A stretch of DNA of 64,000 nt from Nepenthes gracilis (GCA_033239525.1 BSYO01000009.1:16637299-16701298); one strand, 5' to 3'; numbered from the stretch's first letter, positions 33,844 through 44,873 are shown. A program made the numbers and translations. Notes: a model not told the origin generated them from the letters alone.

Positions 33844-34441
33844 TCACAGCTTCCGCGCCGCATAGACAAGCGCGAGCACCATCTTTTCAGCGTGTGGATA
33901 GAGGTCTTCGTGCTCCCGGCTCACGTAATACACAGGCTGCTGCTTGCCTTCGTGCTCCGCCACTAGTACGGAGCTAAGGGCTGACGCCGATGTGGCCAGG
34001 TAGAGATAGAGGTCTTCCCCTTCACGCGACGAGCTTAAGAGCGGCGCGCTGGAGAGGTAAGTCTTCAGTTCCCTAAAAGCTTCGTCGCATTCTTCATTCC
34101 ATTTGAATCCGTGCGATTTGGTGCCTCTTAGCGCCTTGAAGAAGGGCAAGTACTTCTCGGCTGACTTAGCTAGGAATCGCGAGAGGGCGGCTATCCGCCC
34201 CGTCAGCTTCTGGACTTCCTTTATTGTTCGCGGAGGGTTCAAGTCGAGTATGGCTTTGATCTTCTCTGGGTTGGCTTCTATTCTGCGCTGGGATACAATG
34301 AAGCCTAAGAACTTCCGAGAGGTCACTCCGAACGCGCATTTGACAGGATTGAGCTTCATCCCATGCCGTCGGAGGATCTGGAAGGTCTCCTCTAGGTCAT
34401 TAACGTGGTGGCTCGCGAATTTGCTTTTTACAAGCATGTCG
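33844..34441 (-). pseudogene. Element 2 reverse transcriptase C-terminal part and first RNase H
   Basis: Starts directly at the TRIM edge with MLVKSKFASHHVNDLEETF, continues with KLNPVKCAFGV, KFLGFIVSQR, LTGRIAALSRFL, and the first RNase H (YLYLATSASALSSVL; PVYYVSRE). It ends at a TGA. It is continuous in frame with the piece on the other side of the TRIM. Confidence 0.9.
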
Positions 34442-34899
34442 TGTAACGTCCCCGGAGCATCCGCACTGACGATATTGTCCGCTTTGGACCGTCCCCTGCC
34501 GCCAAGGCCGTCACGGGCGCCTCACGGTTTGTTCTGTGCAGACCTCACTGGCCCCAAAACGCGCCGCCAATGGAAGAGGTATCCACACCCTTTATCGGGC
34601 GTGCTTCGTTCACCTCCCATCCGATGTGGGACTCTGAGTCCACCCCCTTGGGACCTGGGCGCCCGCCGGCACACCGGATCGGATCGGCGCTCGATACCAT
34701 CTCGTAACGTCCGGAGCATCCGCATCGGCGATATTGTCCCGCTTGGACCGTCCCCGCCGCCAAGGCCGTCACAGGCGCCTCACGGTTTTGTTCTGGCAGA
34801 CCCTCACGGCCCCCAAAACGCGTCGCCAATGGAAGAGGTATCCACACCCTTTATCGGGCGTGCTTCGTTTCACCTCCCCATCCGATGTGGGACTCTACA
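34442..34899 (-). mobile_element. TRIM (miniature LTR element) inserted in the element 2 RT active site
   Basis: A 458-bp element with two about 197-bp terminal repeats (34442-34637 and 34702-34899), ends TGTAACGTCC / GGGACTCTACA, and identical TGTCG flanks (34437-34441, 34900-34904). Between the repeats, on the minus strand, lie a Met-tRNA-like primer site (TGGTATCGAGC, complement at about 34689-34699) and a purine tract (CAAGGGGGTGGA). It has no coding capacity. It splits the RT between YVDDM and LVKS codons. Confidence 0.92.
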
Positions 34900-35455
34900 T
34901 GTCGTCGACGTACACCTCCACGTTCCGTCCGATTTGGGCCTCGAACATTTTGTTTACAAGGCGCTGGTACGTTGCGCCTGCATTCTTGAGACCAAAGGGT
35001 ATTATTTTGTAACAATATGTCCCTTGATCTGTTATGAACGAGGTGTGCTCCTCATCCTCTGGGTCCATCCGGATCTGGTTGTATCCAGAGTATGAGTCCA
35101 TGAAGCTCAGTAGTTCGTGTCCGGATGTGGAATCCACGAGCTGGTCGATCCTAGGGAGCGGAAAGCTATCTTTGGGGTAGGCCTTATTCACGTCTGTGAA
35201 GTCGACGCACATCCGCCACTTGCCGCTGCTCTTTTTCACCAGCACGACGTTGGACAGCCACTCCGGGTGCTGGACTTCTCTGATAAATCCGGCGTCCAGG
35301 AGCCTTTTTACTTCTTCCCTGATGGCGATCAACTTCTCGACGGAGGGGTTCCTCCGCTTCTGCCGGACGGGTTTTCGGCTCGCGTCAAGGCCCAGCTTGT
35401 GGACTATGACTTGGCCGATATCGGAGGGGCATGTCGTGAGGACCAGGGCGAACAC
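34900..35455 (-). pseudogene. Element 2 reverse transcriptase N-terminal part
   Basis: VIVHKLGLDASRKPVRQKRR, LLDAGFIREVQHPEWLSNVV, GKWRMCVDFTDVNKAYPKDS, IIPFGLKNAGATYQRLVNKM and VEVYVDDM, where the TRIM interrupts. No stop occurs in this 186-residue stretch, so it shows what several in-frame stops in element 1 replaced. Confidence 0.92.
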
Positions 35456-35547
35456 GTCGGAGTTAGCCCTAAGGAAGGTAATTAACTTGTCGCGCTCCGA
35501 GGTTCAAGGGATCTCCCACGTTGGACGCACTGTTCGGACGGAAGGAT

Positions 35548-36255
35548 TTAGCGGGATCGCCTCGGTCTCCTCCCCGACTGGGCTTGTAGGAGCGACGTCT
35601 CGTCGCGGAGGTCCAGGTCTTCGCTTGGTTTGCATGGTGCCACGGGGTTGATTTGGGACAGGTAGTAGGTCCGTCCCATTTCTTGGTCTCCCAAAACTTC
35701 TCCCACGCCCCAGGGGGTGGGAAATTTCACCTTTAGATGCGGGATGGACGTTACGGCCTCGAAGGCGGTCAAGAAGGGTCTGCCGAATGTGGCATTGTAG
35801 ACGGATGAAAGGTCGACAACGAGGAATGCCAACTCGCGCGTCATGGAGCGCGGGTGGGTTCCCATCGTGACTTCCAGTCGCACTATCCCTTGCACAGGAA
35901 CCGGCTCGTTGTCCAGGCCGTACAATGGTCCGTTTGCAGGCTTCATTTGGTTCCGTTTTAGTCCAAGTTTAATGAACGCAGTGAGATACAGTAAATTTTG
36001 GAAACTTCCATTATCAATGAAGACCCGTTTCAGTTGGTAATCATCACCACCAGTTGAAACAAGGGCCGATACAACAAGGGGGTCAGTGTGGGGAGAGGTT
36101 ACATGAGCCATGTCGCCGCTACTAAAGCTAATGACATCATTCCGACTCCCTATCTTCTCGTTTGTTACCGAAAGTTGTCTCCGGCTGTCGCGCGGGCGCC
36201 ACGGCTGACTACGCCCGTGATCGTGGGGGCTCTCTGAGGCTCGGGCCGGCTTCAC
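35548..36255 (-). pseudogene. pro: Element 2 aspartic protease region
   Basis: DYQLKRVFIDNGSFQNLLYL (active site DNG, as in element 1), PLYGLDNEPVPVQG and VYNATFGRPFL. A long open frame; its junctions with gag and RT are frameshifted. Confidence 0.85.
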
Positions 36256-37781
36256 TGTCGGAGGGAGCGGTGTTCTGCCCCGGATTCTTCACGAACCGCT
36301 TCAAGTGTCGCGTGGATCAGATCTTCAATCTCGGGCTGCAGGTGCGGCAAGTTCTCGATCGAGTGCCCGGATAACGGTGGTAATGGCGCATTCACGTCTG
36401 CCGCCGCCACTGGACCTTTGGGTATTTTTGGCCACTTGAAGAATTTTTCATCCGAATGCATACCAGGATGTTTGCGCGGCTATCGTTTAGTGGGGTCGGG
36501 AGGTCCCTTCATGTAATCCCTTTTGGGCCGGCTGGGGTCATTGCTGCCGGCGCTCGAGAAGGGCCGGCTGCCGCTGTCCCTCTTTCTCCCTCCTGAATCT
36601 CGAGGGGCTTCCGGGGGCCGGTCCACTCGCTCGGGGCGCTTCGCCTCATTGGCCTCTTCGGCCGTGATGTACGCCCGGGCTATGGTCTCAGCCTCCCGGA
36701 AGGTCTGAGGGGGCTGGTGCGACAGATGTTTGAAGAAGTCCCCCCGCTAGAGTGGCGGCGAAGGTGTTGAGTTTGGCTCGTCGGAGAGGTGCAGCAGATC
36801 CGCCTCGCCTCGGTGATGAAACGGTCCGAAACCGCTTCAAGGCTTTCATCTTGCCTTTGTCGAGGCGGACCAGTGCAGTGGTTGTCTCTCATCCCTTCAT
36901 TGAGGCAACCGCTCAAGCTTCTACGCAAGCTCGTCAAACGAGCGTATGGAGTTCGGGAGGCCGTGGAACCAGAGATGGCCGCGTCACCCCTAAGGGTGAC
37001 GGGAAGCACGGCACATCAGGGCCTCGCTTGCCCCTTGTAGAGAGAGGTGGGTGCGGAAGGTTGAGATGGTCCATTGGGTCCTTGCTGGCCGTATCCCTCC
37101 CGGGACCGGCATTTTGAACTTGCTCGGCAACGGCTGCGTCTGCAAGTCCATGGCGAAGGGCGATCTACGGAGGTCGGCGGAGGAGGGCGTGGGTTTCTCC
37201 TTATGCAGGGTGTCCCACAACACCTTGACTTTCTCCTCCATCGAGGGGTCCGTAGAGCCTCTCCGCGCGATTGAGGACGCCACGGAGCTCCGTGTTGCCA
37301 CCCGGGGTGCGTTTGGGCTCGTCGAGGTGGCGACTCTCCGCCCCGGGAGGCGCGTTCGCCGTTGGAGCTGCGGGCGGGTGGCCTCCTATTGCCACGCGAG
37401 TTACGGGGCTGCACCCCTCGGGCATGTCCTCCTGTCGTCGTCGGCGGGATGGCTTTCCGCCTCGTTCTGGCCATCTTCACTTGGTGCAGCCTGGGCTGCC
37501 GCACAGGCGAGTCGGTTAGCTCACCTCCTGCGAGCGGCCTCTCGACGCCTTTCTCTCTTGGAGGTGGAGGCCTGGGCTGCTTTGGAGGAGCGGTCTCGGG
37601 CGAGCGATCCGGTGTTCGCGCACACGGCGAGGAGGATCTCCTTCAGAGTATCTACGTCTGCAGCCTGGCGTCGGACGTCGGGCTCCGGTTGATTGTTTGC
37701 TTGGTTCCCCACGGGGGGAACTTCATCTTGGACGGTGACTTCCACCGCAGGAGCACTAGCTTGTGCTCGGGTGTTCACCAT
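36252..37781 (-). pseudogene. gag: Element 2 gag
   Basis: ATG at 37781 gives MVNTRAQASAPAVEVTV. Later parts are recognisable only in alternating frames: PLPSKFKMPVPGG and FRTHLSLQGASEALMC (36990-37301), and KFFKWPKIPKG...HSIENLPHLQPEIEDLIHATL (36252-36461), where the zinc-knuckle cysteines seen in element 1 are missing. Many indels; clearly dead. Confidence 0.8.
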
Positions 37782-37832
37782 TTTCTGTTGTTCAGCTGCT
37801 GGATGGGAAAGAGACACTTGACTTATTGTCAG

Positions 37833-37850
37833 TTTCCCACAGAGGGCGCC
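37833..37850 (-). promoter_or_regulatory. Element 2 primer-binding site
   Basis: On the minus strand, TGGCGCCCTCTGTGGGAA follows the 5' LTR after a two-base gap. Close to the element 1 site, tRNA-Asp-like in its first seven bases. Confidence 0.8.
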
Positions 37851-37852
37851 AA

Positions 37853-38844
37853 TGTTGCGTCCTGGGCCCAAGGTTATCGTACGGATTAGGGAGCCTTCGG
37901 ATTCCTAAGCGTGCGGCTGCTTCGGAAGAAGGGTCCGGTCTCCATCTCTGTGAACCTGGACCTGCACAATACAAATAACAAACAAGAGGTGAAGGGTCCA
38001 GCAGGATTTCTCCCACCGAGGCCGCTCCGACGCTCAAGTCAGTAAATTCCCACAATAAACGAAAATGGCGCACGCTAAAGGGGTGCGTGGAGAAATGCTG
38101 TGAGGCGAAAGAGGTGCTCGTGCGGAGATGTGGAGAAATGCAAAGAGCAGGTGATGGAAGGCCTGGCTTCCTTAATGCACCGCAACGGGTGGCTAACTTT
38201 CCCGTGATCTCAGAAGATGCTGGGATGGTGAGCGAGTTAGCTAGATGAGGCAATGCTCTGTCTTGACTCATCACCCTTGTGTTCTTAGTTTGAGAAGAGG
38301 GAAGCAGATGATCAAGGATGCTCGAAGCAGTTTTCAGAAGAGATCCAAGGTTGATCGAAGAGTCAAAAAAAGTCTCCCGATCGATCGAAAAGTCCATTTC
38401 TCTGTGGGGTGTGAGGGTTCTTATACGCCTCCCCCTATTGGACTCTTGGGCGCCAAAACGCCCGTTGCTTGGGCCATCGCGCCGCTGGTCGCTGTCATGG
38501 ACCGCCGGTCACGCCGGCTGTCCTGTTGCCGTGCTTGGCACGCTGCTGAGCGTTGTTGACCACGCCCGATTTTCCCTGAGCGGGGATTGGTTGGCCACCT
38601 GCAGACGGCAGCGGGTGGCGTTGGCGTTGCGCCAGCCACGCCTCTATTGGCTAGCCTTTCCGCCTGTTCCCGGCGACGCATTTAATGCGCTGCAGGTTAC
38701 CGTTGCCTTCTTCCGTCGCGGACTCGCGCCTCAGAATTCTTCGGCTGGGCTGATTACTTCACGTGGGCTTCTGGCCTCCTTATGGGCCGCGACTTGCTTC
38801 GTGGGCCTGGGCCTGTCTCATGGGTCAGGACATGGGACCCAACA
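37853..38844 (-). repeat. Element 2 5' LTR
   Basis: Plus-strand view TGTTGCGTCC...GGGACCCAACA. A minus-strand TATA-like GTATAAGAACC lies near 38418-38427. The shared LTR block (CTCCGACGCTCAAG, complement of CTTGAGCGTCGGAG) lies at about 38026-38039. Confidence 0.92.
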
Positions 38845-38849
38845 TTTAC

Positions 38850-39107
38850 TATGACGTGAAATAATATTAATATGAATAGAAAGTAAGAGAAACTACTAGA
38901 ACAAAAATGAAGAAGAAGAAAAAATCAATAACAAATAAAATCATAGGATAATCCTTATTCATAGTAAGCAATTTCAATTTATTTTACCGGGTTTGAGTAA
39001 AACCAAAAGTTCTTGATCTTATTTTAAATGTTTGTCATTATATTAATTTAAACAATCAAAATCTATGCATGAAAAGAAAAGAATTTAAGAATTTTAGGAT
39101 TAGGTTG
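38850..39107. other. AT-rich intergenic DNA
   Basis: No gene seen. Confidence 0.6.
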
Positions 39108-39112
39108 GCTCC

Positions 39113-40145
39113 TGATGTGTCCGACCAAATACGGGTCGACCCAAAATCTAAAACGCGGGGTGGCAACAACCCAACAGATGTTTCCCAAGGCCATGACCCA
39201 GGTGGTGCGGCAGAGGATAGTTGAACCCACCGAAGGGAGAGAAGCTCGGATATCAAAGGCCTCTCAAGTGGATTGTCAAGTAAAAAGCTAAGACAGCAGA
39301 GCTGTTGGCTACTGCCGGTTGACCTGAAACTGTTCAATAGGAAATGGGCGATTAGGATTGCACAATGATGCGCCCATGATTACCCTTCCTGAGTGGCCTT
39401 CGATGCCCCGATAGCACAACATAGACAAGTAGGAAGAACTTCCTATAATTCGGCCACGGTAGTTGCTCCGACAACTCTATAAATATTCCTAAAATATTAT
39501 TTATGATTGCACATTATCCCGGGATGGCAGTTACGACTCAACGGATATTCCTGAAAGGCAATTGTCATGCAGTGATCTCTAACATCGCTCTGAAAAGGGA
39601 AGAAATGCTCCTTGGCGGCCATAGTTACCATATGCGCCTCACGTATGATTACAGTTAATAGTTAGCAAATCTGTTAGGTTGGCTAATGTTAGTTGCGGAG
39701 GTCACACTGGCCCTAATTCTATAAATATTCATTCACTTCTGTGGGAAAGGGGACTAAATAATCTTTACCCTCAAGCGTCCCTAAATGATCGTAGAGCTCT
39801 TTCTCTTAAACTACTCACTCTATGAGTGTACCCTTACTCAAGTCGTTTCTGTCAAGTGTATCTCTCGTAGTTTAATCAACTCACACTCAATTCCCCATTC
39901 ATTATCGCATCTATATATTTCTTGAATCCTTCATCTTTCTCTCTATTACAGAAAAATTTCTAATTTGAATATCAAAAGATATATCGTGGAGCGAATCCCG
40001 TCATCATCTAACCAGTAACTGATTTGTTGTGGTGTGTAGGATCCAAATTATCATAAATGGGGATTGGATCTGTCTTAATTCGACCTGCTAGGAGAAATCA
40101 TGTAGTTCCTAACCTATGTAGTAATCCAAATCCGAGGAAACATCA
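39113..40145. mobile_element. Solo LTR, TSD GCTCC
   Basis: Starts TGATGTGTCCG, ends GAGGAAACATCA, with identical GCTCC at 39108-39112 and 40146-40150. There is no internal domain. Its 3' part retains a decayed form of the conserved Tat LTR block (GGTGTGTAGGATCC near 40031). Confidence 0.88.
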
Positions 40146-40150
40146 GCTCC

Positions 40151-41588
40151 TAATTTTTTTAATTATTTTTTTGTTAAGAATATCTTTTAATTATTCTAGA
40201 ATAATTAAGAGATTATCTAAAAAAATAAGATGTTCTCCTTTTTCCGATAACATGCATTGGGTGGTGGTCTCTTTTGTGGGGTTAAATCAGTACCTTATAG
40301 GAAGAAATATTTAAATATCAATTTTATTGATTTTATAGGTATTATATCAAATCCTATCAATTGAATCACTTTTTCATCTTTGTATTGACTTAAAGAAATT
40401 AGATTATTGGTTTCACTAAATTTATATATTAATTACTATTAGGTACTTATTTTTCTAAAATTAATCTATTTTTTTAACCCTTTTTATAAAAAATAATAGC
40501 ATAATTATCTAAACTTTTCGGACTATTCAGATATTCATGGACTTCAATTTTTTATTTTCTAACTTCATGCCCGCATAGGCTCACTGAAAATTGATTTTAA
40601 AAAAAGTAATTGCATTCTCAATTTTTTTGTGTGCATTTGTTGAAAATTCCGTTTTACTGTCATAAGATTTAGAAAAGAAGCCACTAAAACTATCTCACAT
40701 AGCATAATAAATATTTAATATTTTATTAAAATAATTAAAAATTATAATTTTACATAATTTTATTAAAATGTTGGTTTTAGATACGGAGATTCTGCGGAAG
40801 TCCTAACTCATCTGAAAGTTGTGACAGAATGGAGTGCGTGTCATTGTTAATGAAGATGAGAATGTGTTTGGTTCCACGGACTCTTCCCTTGATCGAATGT
40901 ATATAATGGATGTCTCTAGTGAGTTAAAATTTGCTGAGAAGAGGAGAGCTGTGACGTTATACGGACATTGTAGCCCCTACGACATCTTTGAGAGCCGTTG
41001 GATTTTAAATCAAATAGACTGTATTTTTTTTATAAAAAAAATAATAATAAAAAAATAAAAATATATTTTTTATATATAAAAATATGAGCCGTTGGATTTT
41101 AAATCTAACGATGCCATTGATATCGGAGATACTGCGACATCCGTATGCATCGTTGCACCCTGCATTCAAAATTTGCCAAAGGATATGCTGCTTGGTGCTG
41201 AATTTGTGCTTGATGTATAATATGATTTGGAGAATAGCCTTTACGTTCAAATTCTTACAAAAATTTTGAGTTCTTAAGCGGCTTGCTGGTATTGATTAAT
41301 GGGAACACACCCACTAGTAGATGTCGATGGAGCGTAAAGATCTTTCAACCGGTCATACCAAAAAAAAAAAAAAACCAAGTCGCCATGCCAGCTTAATTTA
41401 AAACCACGCATTCTAATCAGTTTCTTTTGAACATTCTAACTTGAAATCAAACCTATCAATGGCTTCATAATTTGTAGTCACAATACATAACAAGGAATGA
41501 GCAGTACATTTCGAGCAGAACACTTATTTGCGTAATGATAATATGCATTTTACTAGCAAAGTTTCTTCAGCTAACCAAGATATCCATG
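40151..41588. other. AT-rich intergenic DNA with a duplicated GCCGTTGGATTTTAAATC motif
   Basis: No gene seen. GAGCCGTTGGATTTTAAATC occurs at about 40991 and 41086, bracketing an A/T-only stretch. Similar motifs occur in the MITE-like element at 53.3 kb. It may be a decayed MITE. Confidence 0.45.
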
Positions 41589-42375
41589 TTAGAGTTTACG
41601 TAGAATGATGTTGGCACCATACTGAGGCTTGACAGTCATCACAGCATAAGGAGCATGAACATAAGCGGGTGAAAGATGAAACGAGAAGCTCTGTAGGATC
41701 ATTGTCAGAACTAATTTTGCCTCCAGTAGTGCAAAGTTTTGCCCGATACAGATTCGGGGACCCCAGCCGAATGGAATGTAAGAGACTTGTCCCTTTGTCG
41801 CCGCATAAACACCTCTGGAAAATCTCTCCGGCTTAAACTCTTTGGCATCGTTCCCCCAAATCTGGCGATCTTGATGGAGGAGTGTTAGTGACACTAGAAT
41901 TTCTGTTCCAGGAGGTATCAAAAGGTTCTTCAACTTTGTCTCTTTGTGAACTTTTCTCATGATAAGAACCTCGTACAGAATCATAGGGGTAGCCTTTAAC
42001 CGGTTCAATTTATCAAAGTCCGGTTTGTCATTTCCAAACACCAGCAAAACCTCGCTTCTCGCTCGTTCTTGCCAGTTTTGATGCTTCCCTAACAGAACAA
42101 GCGTCCAAACTAGCAAAGATGAAGTGGTCTCCTGCCCAGCTATGTAGAAAAGGTTGCATTCCTGAATTACTTCTTCTATGGTTAGACCAGTTCCCTTGTT
42201 TCCATTTTCCGCGATTTCTTTGTCATTCTTTTCTAATAGTATACCCAGCAGGTCATCTTTCTTAGTTTCCCCTGCCTCCAGTGCTCTCTTCTTGCTTTCT
42301 ATGATGCCAGTTAGCAAAGCTTCGATTTCTTTGCTGAGTCCCTTCATTCTTCTATTTGTCTTCGTTGGTATGAAC
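41589..42375 (-). CDS. Cytochrome P450, CYP72-clan, last exon (C-terminal half) with damaged K-helix
   Basis: Begins after a CAG acceptor (42377-42376) with FIPTKTNRRMKGLSKEIEAL and runs open to the stop. Visible: I-helix oxygen-binding motif AGQETTSS, PERF region EFKPERFSRG, and heme-binding loop FGWGPRICIGQ. The K-helix should read ExxR plus about eight more residues, but the sequence goes YEVLIMRKVHKETKL: an in-frame deletion removed the ExxR arginine, a nearly invariant residue. The product would probably not fold or bind heme normally. Phase and content fit the exon ending at 4119; together they make about 525 residues. However, this piece lies upstream of that exon in minus-strand order, so a separate first exon should lie to the right of 42375; none was found by 64 kb. 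Confidence 0.85.
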
Positions 42376-43051
42376 CTGAAACGTTTCTTTTAGTTAGAGC
42401 AAAGCTACAAGTTTGTTGCTTTTGACCATAACACACGCAAAATATAGATCATGAAAGGAACTCCAGGATGTGGAACCAAGAATAATGACGTCGAATTAAA
42501 TGCAAAGCTCCTTGTATGTTCCCATAGGGTGTTCATCAGCTCCTTCATCACTCATGACAATTTCTTCATTTTCTATGTGACATACAAGATCCTGTGGTTG
42601 CACAGAAACAATCGAATCCTTTACAACCCCCCCCCCCAAAAAAAAAGGGTTAAAAAAAAACTGCAGACGTGGAATCTATAGAACCATTCTGGAAATGGGC
42701 TTGCAAGTTGATGGGGTCTCGAAAAATTTGGGTCCCACCAAACTTATAGGCTGGGTCCCGCTCAACCAAGTCTCTATAGGCGAGATCTCTCAGGCCATTG
42801 GTGGCAGATGACCACAAGTCGGCGTCCCGGATGATTAGGCTGTGGACATTTTGGCCCAAAGCACCGGATGGGACCTTTAGTATCTCAAGATGTCAAAGTG
42901 GTCGGGACAAGCTTGTCCCTATTGAAGCGTCAAGCTTCTACCTTGGACACAACCAAGTTAGATGAACGAGGTACTGTCTATGTAATGTCGAGACAGAAAA
43001 AAAGAGCCCCGACGCCATGCACAGAACAAAGGCGCTGAGAAGTCAAGGAAG
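42376..43051. other. Probable P450 intron sequence left of the solo LTR
   Basis: No gene seen. Includes a C9/A9 run near 42632-42648 and a short minus-strand frame of 69 codons without recognisable content. Confidence 0.45.
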
Positions 43052-43056
43052 CTGTA

Positions 43057-44031
43057 TGTTGGGGGTAGGTCACTCCCTTATGGGTGATTCAACAAACTAG
43101 TTTGTCATCGGGGTTTATTAGCCGGTCAACGAATGTTGACCAGCTGGAAGGTTGACCGGCTGGAAGGCAAAAACGGTCAATGGATATTGACCGGCGGACG
43201 GCCAGCTAAATCCGATCAATAGGAGGTTGACCAACTGAGGGCTACAGGAGTGCTGCTGGATGGCGGACGGGTGGCAAAGACTGTCAACAGGAAGATTGAC
43301 CGGATGGCTGTGAAGGACAGTTAATGGGAGGTTGACCGAATGGCTGTGGATCCGGTCAACGGAAGGTTGACTGGCTAATGCTGGGAAGGAAGAATTTACC
43401 AGTTGGTATTACTGGTATGGAATCAACTAATGAACACCGGAAGACTCTTGCGATAGCCAATGGGTACAGACGGTCAAAGGACTTGACTGCAACAACGACT
43501 GAGGACGTCGTGGACAGCTGGCAACAAGTTGCTGGATAGCAAAGCAGGTGGCAGACCTGCTGCGCGTGCGCCGTCTGTGCAGGCGGCAGGTTGCAAAGTT
43601 GGTGGATAAAGCTGTTGGCAGGTTGCAGAGCAGGTAGCAGTTATTTGACCACACTCAACCAGCCTATTGGTTGAAGGTCTCCGGACAGACTATCATATAT
43701 ACGCATGCTGGCTATGCAGATGTGAGAGGTGTGAGAGAGAGTGGGAGAGCATTTGAGCATGGGAGAGTGTAAGGAGGTGAGATCCAAGGGTGAAAGAAAA
43801 GTGAGGAGTGCACCACCAGTGAGAGAGAGAATCATTCTCGGGTGTGTAGTGGATACTCCATCTTGGAGGTTTATAACCTATTTCACATTGTGTATTTACT
43901 GTAAACTCTACTCTTGTGGTTTTTCCTCTTCGGTTTGGGAAGGGGTTTCCATGTAAAACGAGTGTGTGCTTCTTCTTCATCTTTCCCTCCACTGTGTATC
44001 ATTCTGTCCGACCGACCTTTTGCCCCCTACA
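43057..44031. mobile_element. Solo LTR, TSD CTGTA, rich in inverted W-box pairs
   Basis: Starts TGTTGGGGGTAGG, ends TTGCCCCCTACA, with identical CTGTA at 43052-43056 and 44032-44036. Between 43120 and 43475 it has over ten TTGAC/GTCAA cores, several as perfect inverted pairs (GGTCAAC-GAAT-GTTGACC at 43124-43141; GGTCAAT-GGAT-ATTGACC at 43175-43192). No coding region. Confidence 0.88.
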
Positions 44032-44044
44032 CTGTAGACACCCC

Positions 44045-44107
44045 ATGCATGACAAAGCATCATACGGCATGCAAACGTCCCAACATGACTTGACATGCGC
44101 CGGCCTT
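44045..44107. repeat. Dispersed repeat, copy B (partner of 2868-2930)
   Basis: CATGACAAAGCATC...CCAACATGACTTGACATGC; about three-quarters identical to copy A. Confidence 0.5.
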
Positions 44108-44732
44108 ATTGTGTGGAAAGTGGTTGCACTGTCACCAACGGACGTTCCAAACTACAAACTCGGATGTTGACCCGTCCGTGTTCTTGGTACCCGTACGATA
44201 AGTTTGTACAACTTTAGACTTTGACAACATTGGGAAAAAATTATTATACATAGTTGAATGATTTAGTGTAATGAGAAATATTTTAAAAAATTTTAAAACA
44301 GTGTACAAATATTCCTATATAAATATTTAGATATTATGGAAAATTGTTATAGAAGAAAAAGATAGTGGATGATTCTTAAGAAAGAATTAAGGTGGACTAT
44401 TTTAGGAGAAATTTAGAAGCTAAATTCTAGCTATTGATATGACATAATTTTAGTTATTGAGTTAAGGAGGTGGATGAGAGAAAGTCCACTATAAAAGGGG
44501 GAGGAAATTTTATGTATAAGCAACCAATGAAAGAGTTTCCAAGCAATACAAGCTTATTAAATTTGCATTCTCTTCTTTGTGCTTTGTTCTTTTATGCTAT
44601 TTTCTCTCACTTTTCAAATCACATAGTTTGTGTCTAAGTATAGGGGTTTGGATGACTTAATAGATTTAAAGGTGATGATAATGGTAAGTTCTGTATAGGT
44701 GAACTACCCTAGAGTTTCATCCCGTAACACCA

Positions 44733-44743
44733 TGGTGTTAGAG
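44733..44743 (+). promoter_or_regulatory. Chromovirus primer-binding site (initiator-Met type)
   Basis: TGGTGTTAGAG, one or two changes from the common TGGTATCAGAG complement of plant initiator tRNA-Met, right after the presumed LTR end. Confidence 0.6.
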
Positions 44744-44873
44744 ACAAGTTACGAGAAGAGTTGTAATCATATCCAGTGATGAAGGCAGGGTGGTAATCTC
44801 TTCCAAAGATATTGATGAGCATGGACAGGACAATGCCTGAGAGACAAAGAGGAAGGTCTATGCCAAGGACACT

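Larger units (their letters stand above)
25631..38844 (-). mobile_element. Element 2: second Tat-lineage Ty3/gypsy family, minus strand, with nested TRIM
   Basis: A 13.2-kb element with 5' LTR at 37853-38844 and 3' LTR at 25631-26617. The flanks TTTAT (25626-25630) and TTTAC (38845-38849) fit a 5-bp duplication with one change. Minus-strand order: primer site, gag, protease, RT split by a TRIM, RNase H, aRNH, integrase, spacer, antisense genes, polypurine tract. Gag has many frameshifts; pol is better preserved than in element 1 at several sites. LTR divergence suggests considerable age. Confidence 0.92.

Noticed and set aside
34103..35095. 330-codon plus-strand ORF
   Set aside because: Antisense shadow of the RT, crossing the TRIM; the minus-strand reading is clearly the coding one.
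40991..41105. MITE defined by the GCCGTTGGATTTTAAATC motifs
   Set aside because: The motifs are direct rather than inverted and no TSD or terminal inverted repeat could be set; kept only as a note in the intergenic entry.
4119..42375. One P450 gene with a 37-kb intron
   Set aside because: The exon order on the minus strand is reversed, so the two pieces cannot be spliced from one normal transcript.
3030..42580. Second intron match between 3035-3070 and 42540-42580
   Set aside because: Only short similarity (CTCATGACA...CTATGTGACA), and its order relative to the other shared repeat is not collinear.
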